The notes under the pieces are model-generated. The model was not told the origin of the DNA, did not search any database, and saw nothing but the letters and a program-made list of their open reading frames with translations. A program made the translations under genes and the position numbers. From NCBI RefSeq assembly GCF_009017415.1, contig NC_092406.1:5518001-5582000 (forward strand): a stretch of 64,000 nt of DNA, written 5' to 3'. Shown here in pieces: positions 55,823-64,000 of this stretch (positions are counted from its first letter, which is position 1; each line of letters starts with the position of its first letter). The DNA comes from Aspergillus flavus. Taxonomy: Eukaryota > Ascomycota > Eurotiomycetes > Eurotiales > Aspergillaceae.

Positions 55823-57541
55823 CTAGTTGTCCCATCCCCACACCTGTCGCACGAAGTTCGCCATGTTGACTTTTTTGTTTTTCATGTCCAGCATCCACGG
55901 ATGATCCAGCATCCGCCATGGAGTCGCTCTTCGTGGAGGCTCTTTCTCGAGACTAGGTAAAGTTAGGTCCGCCGCACAGCCAATGCTAACGCAAATGGGG
56001 TCACATACCAGCATTCTATAAAGTACTTGAAGCTATCAGACCAGCGAATACCATTACCCGGCTCATCCTTCAATTTAGGAATCGGTTGACGGACGATGTA
56101 TGTAAGGAGGTCGATTAACCCAGCGCGGGGCTGCATTTCAGTTCCATCGGCCGGGAAAGGGAAGCGATGCTGGGCGACTTCAAGGAGCGTTACGCCTAGA
56201 GACCAGACGTCCGACGTAATCGTATAAGATTGACCAGTAATCCGTTCGGGTGCCATGTAGTAGGAAGTCCCAATGAACGTATTAGCATCGCCCTTGGTGC
56301 CGAACTCTCCACTAACGCCAAAATCACATAGCTTGACCTGTCCGTTGCGACACAAGAGAATATTAGACGGTTTGATGTCTGCATTCTGGTTAGTGCTTAA
56401 ATTGATCATTGTGAGCAAACTGAACACACCTCGATGGATAATCTTTCTGCTGTGCAGATATGTTAAACCGTTCAATACCCCTTCTGCGACCTTACCCAGC
56501 ACTTTCTCTCCTGTTCGACCCCCTAGCTTCTTCACTTCTTTGTAAATACTGTCTAGACTGCCCCCCTCGCAGAACTCCATCGCAATCGAAATCGTGCCGG
56601 TAGACTTGTCCATGAATGCACCGTAATATCGACAGATATGTTCCGAGGCACAGTCCTTGTTGAAGTTGAGTTCCCGAACAATCTGCTTCTTTACATCTGG
56701 GTTGGGGTCGGTTGTGATAATCTACAACAGCCGCACGATTAGTAACGAGGAGAAATAGAATATGAAGGTGGAACCCCTTCTGAAAGAGCAAGAAAAGGTA
56801 TAATAAACCTACCTTCAACGCGAAGACGGTCTTTCCCTCCTTGAGCTTGCAACGAGTGACCGCACCTCCCGCTCCCTCACCCAAACTGCCTAACTCCACG
56901 ATCTTCTTCTGTTCACTGGCCGCAAGCCAGCCTTCATCATCCAAATCGTCGACGTCTAGTGGCCTGCCCTTTTCTAAACTCAACTTGTCGAGATCTGGAA
57001 TCAATCCGTTTACGCTGTTGTCCCGCTCCATCTGCACACCTCCTTCCCGATCGGAGTAAACCGAGCTAATAGCTGACGACGGATCCGGAGTGCTACCCTG
57101 TGGTTGACGAAGACCCATGGCGAACGACAAAGCCGAGTAATTTGACGATGAAGCCGATGCGGGGCCACTGGCCTTTCCATCCAAATAGTTGAAGCTACCT
57201 GACCGTGAGTGTCCGTTCGGTTCGTTCAACCCACTGGTGGCAAGAGGCGGGGGAGCTGGGCGACCGTTGACTTGTTGGATATTCTTACTGCTGCCCATTG
57301 GGGTCGCCAGTCGTAGTTGCGGGGGCGCCGGGCGGGTGGACGGGCGCTGGAGCTGTGGCACTTCGGGGGCTAAAGCGGGGGCTGGAACGGGCGCAGGAGC
57401 CGGTATACCATTACCGGTAACGGGACGAGCGTTGGGAGACGGGGGGATCCCCAAGGTGAGCTTTGGAGGTCGGGGACCATTGCTGTTGTTGCGATTACCC
57501 GGCACGGGCGGTTTGAGGAGGGGAACCGCGGGTGTTGACAT
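55823..57541 (-). CDS. mkk2: MAP kinase kinase Mkk2 (cell wall integrity pathway), 506 aa (four exons)
   Basis: Dual-specificity kinase that activates the cell-wall-integrity MAPK (MpkA/Slt2 type). Exons are 57541-56813, 56721-56430, 56378-56009 and 55952-55823. The N-terminal ~210 residues are Pro/Ser-rich and disordered, with likely docking segments. Kinase motifs in order are a glycine-rich loop ([11 protein letters not shown]), the ATP Lys in VFALK, the Glu of the C helix, His-Arg-Asp-Ile-Lys-Pro-Ser-Asn (built across an intron), Asp-Phe-Gly in [11 protein letters not shown], an activation loop leading to [23 protein letters not shown], and [13 protein letters not shown] near the end. The start MSTPAVPLL fits the family. 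An earlier in-frame ATG (57736) lies in pyrimidine/purine-rich leader and is not favoured. Confidence 0.94.
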
Positions 57542-60500
57542 GGCGAGATTGTCTTGCCTCTCCCCAGGCAAGAACAACTCGTTGGGGTCAGCCAAGGTAG
57601 CCAGATCGGCGGTATTTGATTTAGACACCTTGAAAAAAGAATGAAGGGTCACGGGATAGAGAGAGAGAAAGCAAGAGGAATATTGGTAGAATGAGAAGTG
57701 GACGCTCGGAAGAACGACGGCCGTGGGGCTGAACACGCGGCAAGGCGACTGTGATAAGAGGGGTTGGTTTCTTTTGATCGAGCGACAGAAGAGCGAGTGC
57801 GCGAGAGAAAAGAGGAGGGGAAATGTAAGCTTAAGCTCTTAAATAATGAGCATTGAGAAAAAGCAAACAAGCGAATGTTTGATAAGAGGGCGAGACAATA
57901 AAGGTCTCGAATCCCAGATGAAGAGAAGGTCGTTATGTAAGTAGTAGTACTTAGTTAAACGGGAGTACCGCAGTAGGAGTAAAGGGAGGAAAACAAGGGA
58001 AGAAAGGAAGAAAGAAAAGAAAAGACGAAGGGATGGAGGATGGATTGAAGATGATGACAGTCGGAAAGAGATTCAATTAATATGATTATGAGGAGAAGAG
58101 CGAGTGAGAGAGAAAAAGCCGGATTGGATTGGATTCAAATGGGGCCCGTTTTTGTCAAGTCAAGTTGTCAGTCCGTCAGTCAATCACAAAGTGGCTAAAA
58201 AAGGCACGTCGGCGGTTGGACTCAAAGATTGTAACTCTTGACCTTTGGGACCTTCATTCAGCTAATAATATTCCACGGTTCATCCCTCTCTGGGATTAGT
58301 GCCAATCATAAGGCTCCGCCAGTGGACACTCGGACAGACGATGTTGACTTGACTCGGTGGAACCAGTCGGTTTCAAAAGGCGCCTAAAGACTGTTCTTTA
58401 TTTGATACTTGGGTCTTGGTGCTCGTCCTGCGGCATTGCGTTCCCTCAGATGCTATTATTATATGCTATCAACCTCGTTAGTTCAGGGACCGACTCCATT
58501 TTGAGCATAGAAGCAATTTTTAGGTCCCAGAGTTCTGTCCGTTGGTTTTGTATCAGAGATCCGTCTGTCGGTTCCCCTTCGTAAGTGTGATCTGGTTCCT
58601 GAACCCTCAGGCATCTTTAGGCATCCGTGAAAAGGTTCACAGAGAGAAAAAAAAAAAAAAGGGAAAAATAGAATTTTTTTTTTTTTGGCTTCGTACATAC
58701 CACGGAACCACATTCAATATCTGATCCGAATTATTCAATCGATTAGAAAATATCAAAATAAAAAACCAATTTAAAAATCTCCTAAATTAACCAACAAAAT
58801 CGATGCTATTCTTGCAGGAAGGAATCTGTAGGTTTCTATTTCCGGTCGGCAACTAACTAAATTAAGAACCAATTGTTCATTTTAGTTTCAGTTTCAAACA
58901 ACTGCGATGGTCAATGTTTTACATCATCCCCCACTTTTCTGATGAAATGCTTGTTAACTTGAAAGCGTAACCGAGCTTGATCAGGAATTATTATGATTAT
59001 CCATCATTATCATTATTATTAGCTCTCAGAACAAGTGACACATTATTCGGTACCCAGGAACCGTCCACCATAGCTTTATGCCTATAGTGATATTAGATAT
59101 TAGTAGTCATGACCTGGTAACAGGACAAATAGCATGACTAACAACAGTCTTACTACGGAGTACGCCGCAGTACTTTTGAATCGAAGACACCTTACAGGAG
59201 AAATCGAACGCGTCAGCCAACGTAGACGCATAGGCCTCTGTGAGCCAAGAGCACGTGCTTCATGTCGGCAGATGATCGATTTAATGCAGACTACTGCACA
59301 TACATCAATATCAAAGCTTCAGCCCTGTGACGGCGAGCTTGTTCAAGACCAGCTCAACTCCAAAACTATCCACTCAATCTGACATCATATAGCTACCATT
59401 AGCTCATGCCCGAGCTCCCGTACGCCACAATGATCGAGGGAGACGGGAAAAGCACAGGAGCACTGGTCAACATGGTAACGGGATTGATTCGTCGTGCATC
59501 TCGAGCCCGACCCACAACCATACTTAAAATAGCCCTCCCCCATAAGTGCACCGCCATACACGATGGAGAAGCATCTTAATAATAGAAGTGACGTTGAATT
59601 GGAAATCACTCATAGTATCCGTGCAGGCTCCGAGGGAAAACCAGGGCTCGGTGACGATTTAGAGGGGCTTATCGTAATCGTATTCTGGCCATGCCATCGG
59701 TCATAACATCCCCATTATCGTGGATTCTCATATGTTGCGTCGCTTGAGCAATTCACGCACTAACTCGATGCTTCTAGGCGGAATTTACTACGAGTATCGT
59801 CGTCTCTAATCTCTTACCCGAATCACTATACGTCTGTTGGAGTCAATTATCATCACACATCGTTAGATAGAAGACATCATGATTACGACAGGCACACACA
59901 TGAAAAATGCGTACAGACTGGAGAGCAAAAGAACCCCTCTTGGTAGACGCGTGGCGATGGACGATCTTCAACAAGCAAACCCCACTGGATCAACCAGTTT
60001 CCTGCGATGATGAAAACAATGAGCGGGAAACGGTGACTCGGGCACCGACTTAGCACCGCTGTCTGTTCGTGCGTTTCTCTGTGCGCATTGTCTCGGGCAC
60101 TGACTATGGGCGTTCCAATATGGTACATAGTATTTATTCAGATCTGCTCGTCATGTTCCACGTACCTTTCAGGTCGAAGGACGAGACTACTAGACATGAG
60201 ACCCTCAACTTGAAAACCGGGGTAACGCCTTGGAAGCCATGGTTGTCCGAACTGTGTACGTCCGTCCACCGGGGTAGAAGGCGCATATCGAGAGTGCGGA
60301 CTGCCGTGAATCATCGAGCCTTTCCCCTGTTGATCGGTGGAGCCCTGAACCCAATTAACAGCATTATATTATGCGAACGGCCGAACGCACCAATATGTTT
60401 TCTCCAAACCCATCCATAGAGTCTAATGCTGCGTAGTCTTTGAGGGTTGGGACTCTACTCGGCCACCTGGTCGCAACGGGATCATGCCAGATAATATCCA

Positions 60501-62761
60501 GATTTCGTTGAGGGATTAACCATCAATCAATCAATCATTTACCCGGTCCTATCTATCCCCGATCCTAAATCCAAGCAGGTCCCCCTGAAGTGTGGACACT
60601 CTCAGCGGAAAGATGAACACCCCTTTCTTTATCAATTATCCGGTAGACAAGAGTCCTAAAAAAAGAAGCTCACGAACTCTCTGGGTGACTTGTCCCCACA
60701 GAATATTCCGGAGAAGGTTCAGGGTGCGATAGATTTTTCAATAGTTTGATAACTCTACCAGACTTCATTCCTCATGGACAATGATGTCTCAGCGTCTTCA
60801 GGCCTGGAAGACTTTACATAGCTCATGTCTAGGTTTTGATGGCGCAACCACTCCGAATCTAGGTACCGAGGGCAGACCGAATGGTTTCTCGCGTGAGCAC
60901 ACAGGATCCTGGCTAACCACGACTAATGGAGTCGGCACTTTACAAAAACGTTTCTATTATTCGCTATGACTGACACTATACCACGCAAATATCGACTAGC
61001 CAGGCTAGACCCGACCAGGGTTGTAAATGAATACTACAATTGTACTCCGGAGTACAACGCTCTTCTTCCTTCCTTGGCAGTCTTAGCGTTTAATAAGCAA
61101 TTAATGACACTGACCAGGGTCTAGTCGAGCCCTAGTCTTGTCGAGTCAAGCAAAATCAGCCAAGCTTCCTTCACGTAATTAGCAGGGCTGATTAGATACA
61201 TCGGCTGCGTTTCTAGACCGACGACAGGGACAGGGATGAGTTGAAGAGCTTCTACTCGGAGAAACACGATCGTGTGGCGCGAACAATGGATGTCAGGCCC
61301 CTGTTCGGAGATTTTACAAGTGTGTTATTCATGAAAATGAGGATTACCAACAGAACCGGCCGTCAGCACTTTGTACTCCGTATGTACACGCAGTCACACG
61401 TCCGACTAGTACTATCATAAGGAAACCGAATGACGCAGAGCACCATTGGGTCCAAAGATACTAAAAAATTGATTTGAACCACAGTTCCGAGTCTTGTGAC
61501 TTTGATGAATAATGGATACAGATCCCTTCCGTACTCTCTGGTTTTACAAAAGGAAGGAGAAAATTCTGTTGGACTCAAAAATCGATCAATTCTGTAGCAA
61601 CTCTCCTCGCATTGAGAAAAATAATGGAGATAAAAATGGTAGCAGAGAGACAGGGGTTAGTGGGGCTGAATTGGGGATTCAAGCCATTGGCCCATGGGTG
61701 GAGCCCAAGAGCCACAGCGGGCTGTTGGCGACTTCAATGAGTGGAGCATGGCGTCAGGAACGGATCTGTGTTTATGACCCTGATTGGCTTGACCCGAAAA
61801 CCTGAAACATCTATCGGGAGTTGCTCAACGTCCTTGTGGCTTGGCCGATGAAAAACACTTTCCCCTGAAATTGCCCCAGGATACATCGATGTATCACTCA
61901 ATGATTGTTTGGGCGCAGGGCTAATTTCCGGACGGGGATTTTTTTTTTTTTTTGTTTCATGCCACTCGTAGTGGATGTTACAATGACAATTGTGAGTTAC
62001 AGCAACATCAATTTTGGAATAGTATTTTATTATGCTCTGCTGCCTAGTACAATGCGTCTGGGATAAAAATACTCGGGGTTTATAGTGAAGAAAATAGTCT
62101 ATGATGATCCTTTGCCATTCGTGATTATAACTGAATCAAGAAAGTGACCGACAGATCATCAGCGTGCGCTCAAGCAGTGTACGGAGTAAGCATTGACTGG
62201 GACCAGCTGTGGCAGCGAAGCTAACCAGGAAACTAGTAAATTAGTTCGCCGGTAGTCGTTCTTCGCGACGGTCACATCCGCCAACCATGACGCTTCAAGC
62301 CGCCATCCCACGAGCCCCATGAGGATGGCGGCCCCATTCAGTTGATGAAGCGCCCACCTATTGGGTTTAGTCGAGGTTGTCTTGTTTCTCCTGGAGAAAC
62401 ACACCGCATTACAGTTCACCAATTGATAGACTCAGAGTCTAGCAAAGCCAGTATCTGCAGCCCTCTCCACCCGCCTGCAGTCCCCTCTCTCCTTTTCGTC
62501 CCTGGGACGATCTCCAGGTTAATCTCCCGGTTCATACAAAGCCTCCAGACTCCCCCGTCCTTTCGTTCGTTTGTTTCAATCCGTTCCTTCTCTTAAGTCC
62601 AAACTTCCTGCTTGAAGCATACCAACTTTTTGACTTCGGTCAGCCATTCTTTTACCAAACCAACTACCCACGCTCTCTTTTAGCCAACCGCTAAACAACA
62701 CCAAATAAATCAACCTTGACGGTTATATTATCTCGTGAAAAAAACACATCCTACAGTCAAA
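57542..62761. other. 5.2-kb gene-poor interval (mkk2 leader, GPI-protein promoter)
   Basis: No intact gene, tRNA or transposon supported. The first ~600 bases are purine-rich on the + strand (the mkk2 leader). A/T-rich runs occur near 58640-58690 and 58980-59030, and a T-run at about 61939-61953. Words of the ACGGAGTA type occur at 59154-59162, 61373-61381 and 62179-62187, and a perfect palindrome at 61041-61056. The right end (62450-62760) is the C/T-rich promoter and leader of the next gene. Confidence 0.5.
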
Positions 62762-63457
62762 ATGCGTTTCTCTGCCACCACCATTGCTCTCTTCGCCGGC
62801 CTTGCTGCCGCCATCCCCAACGGCGAGGTCCACACCGTCTACCAGACCGAGGATGTGACCATCACCTCTTGCGCTCCCACCGTCACCGACTGCCCCGGCC
62901 GTCAGACCTCCACTCCTGAGGGTGTTGAGCCTGTCACCACTGGCCCCGCTGTCACTGAGACTCCCATTGCTCAGACCTCCTCTGCTGAGGTTCCTCCTGT
63001 TGCCGAGACCTCTGAGGTCCCCCCCGCTGTCCCTACCAGCAGCTCTCCTGTTATCCCTGGAGTTCCCAGCAGCGGTGTTCCCCCTGTTCCCTCCAGCAGC
63101 AGCCCCGTCATCCCTCAGCCTCCTAAGCAGCCTAGCCAGGGCACCACTGTCATCGCTGTGACCACCTGCATCCCCACCGTCACCTACTCGACCATCACCG
63201 GCCCCGTTGGCACCCCCACCGGTGTCTCCCCTGGCAAAAGCTCTTCCATCGCTGTGATCGGTACCCCTGCCCCTAGCGGCAGCGCTACGTAAGTTTCTCC
63301 AACCTCCAAACATGAGGAAAGCCAAATAAAGACTAACAACGATCCCAGCCCCTCTTCCTCCGGCCCCACCTCTCTCTTCACCGGTGCTGCCAACACCGTC
63401 GGCCAGTCCTTCGGCCTTGCCGGTGCCGCCGCCGCCGCCGCTTTCTTCCTGGCCTAA
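62762..63457 (+). CDS. GPI-anchored-type Ser/Thr/Pro-rich cell wall protein, 211 aa (two exons)
   Basis: Exons are 62762-63288 and 63349-63457. The protein starts with a signal peptide (MRFSATTIALFAGLAAA). It continues as a Thr/Ser/Pro/Val-rich region with Cys-containing blocks: TITSCAPTVTDCPG near residue 38 and TTCIPTVTYSTITGP near 145. Similar Cys-Thr motifs are common in fungal wall proteins. The C-terminus after the splice reads SLFTGAANTVGQSFGLAG, then a poly-Ala hydrophobic tail with a small-residue omega site before it, as needed for GPI attachment. Codon use is strongly biased to C/T-ending codons (GTC, ACC, CCT), which suggests high expression. Function is structural by inference. 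Confidence 0.88.
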
Positions 63458-63849
63458 ATTCCCTTCTTGTCAATAGTGTAGCCCCGATTCACTCGTGAGT
63501 CCGGCTCCGCTGCAGGCGGGGGAATCTAGTAATGGACGTTCTGTGTGAATGATACCAGAGTTGGACGGGGTTTGTCTTTAGCTTTTGTGTGGTTTTGGGG
63601 AGAGTTAATACCATTTGACTTCTTATGCTTCATATTTGACTACATACTCTTTATACCTCTTTTTTTCCTTGATTATACTTCTTGGTTTGGCTTCTGGATT
63701 GCTTCGAAGTTGTGAAGCAGTTTGGTCGCTGTTTACGATTTAATGTAAACCATGACGCTTTCACCTTTATCAATCTAAGTATCCCAATTACCTAGTAGCC
63801 AAATCTAGTAGCCCAGCGCAACCACTATAGTACAAAACATACAATATAC
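63458..63849. other. 3' flanks of converging genes
   Basis: The interval holds the likely 3' untranslated regions of the wall-protein gene and the gene entering from the right. No coding signal. Confidence 0.45.
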
Positions 63850-64000
63850 CTAGTTCACAGGAGAAGGATACTCAACACCCTCCATCCTACTCCATACACA
63901 TAATTGTGATCCCACACAAACCACAAAAAGAATAGTAAAAGAATACATACCCCAAACCCGACCCATGATCCATCTCGAAAACCAACTCTTCCCCAGATTC
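63850..64000 (-). CDS. 3' end of a minus-strand gene leaving the window (partial)
   Basis: The terminal exon is proposed as 63886-63850 (ends MEGVEYPSPVN, then TAG), joined to coding sequence 64000-63951 through a 64-base intron with a GTATGT donor at 63950 and a TAG acceptor at 63887. The phase matches and the upstream frame reads EELVFEMDHGSGLG, acidic and without stops. Too little is visible to name the product. It converges with the wall-protein gene. Confidence 0.42.
   Translation of the reverse strand, partial: NLGKSWFSRWIMGRVWGMYSFTILFVVCVGSQLCVWSRMEGVEYPSPVN

Noticed and set aside
56492..57736. Upstream in-frame ATG of mkk2 at 57736.
   Set aside because: The extra 65 codons are Phe/Ser/Leu-rich sequence translated from a pyrimidine-rich leader and do not resemble kinase N-termini. 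The ATG at 57541 starts the expected MSTPAVPLL.
60069..60419. Open frame of 116 codons in the mkk2/wall-protein gap.
   Set aside because: It has no recognisable family features, intron signals or codon bias like neighbouring genes. Such lengths are expected by chance in a 5-kb gap.

Overview
This is a stretch of filamentous-fungal nuclear DNA, most likely from Aspergillus section Flavi (A. oryzae/A. flavus group). Three things support that: short GT-AG introns of about 50-110 bases with CTRAY branch points, Zn2Cys6 and bZIP regulators, and a GH3 beta-glucosidase whose reconstructed length (861 aa) and sequence match what I recall of A. oryzae BglA. I found 20 protein-coding loci (one running off the right edge), one tRNA and one decayed gene fragment. 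Coding exons were joined by hand from splice signals and reading frame, and the joined lengths were checked to be multiples of three.

Layout. 1-5.2 kb: a long pyrimidine-rich leader and an unrecognised protein. 5.2-12 kb: a DUF3074/START-like protein, then SF3b10 and tRNA adenosine deaminase TAD1 head to head, then ERG24 (C-14 sterol reductase). 12.4-18.1 kb: a mannose-6-phosphate-receptor-like membrane protein with an unusually long last intron, tRNA-Gly(GCC), and a 1015-aa Zn2Cys6 regulator. 19-24.2 kb: an EXPERA-family membrane protein, a small bZIP factor and a short-chain dehydrogenase. 24.2-28.8 kb: gene-poor. 28.8-33.2 kb: secreted beta-glucosidase bglA and a FIT2/Scs3-like ER protein. 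33.4-39.2 kb: a six-hairpin-like protein, a decayed duplicate of the 5' end of an erythromycin-esterase-like gene, the intact esterase-like gene, and a zinc-less medium-chain oxidoreductase. 40-43.3 kb: a disordered, SPxK-rich basic protein. 43.4-57.5 kb: Mot1, complex I subunit NDUFS5, Sec39 and the cell-wall-integrity MAPKK Mkk2. 57.5-62.8 kb: a second gene-poor gap. 62.8 kb to the end: a GPI-anchored-type Ser/Thr/Pro-rich wall protein and the 3' end of a gene leaving the window.

Most of the genes are housekeeping (splicing, tRNA editing, sterol synthesis, transcription, respiration, vesicle tethering, signalling). They are interspersed with accessory genes: regulators, dehydrogenases, a glycosidase and the esterase-like gene. 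I see no backbone synthase (PKS, NRPS or terpene cyclase) and no intact transposon, so I do not claim a secondary-metabolite cluster. The most notable non-genic signals are a tandem duplication with one decayed copy at 34.7-36.0 kb and an 8-base word, ACGGAGTA/TACTCCGT, that recurs in intergenic DNA well above chance.
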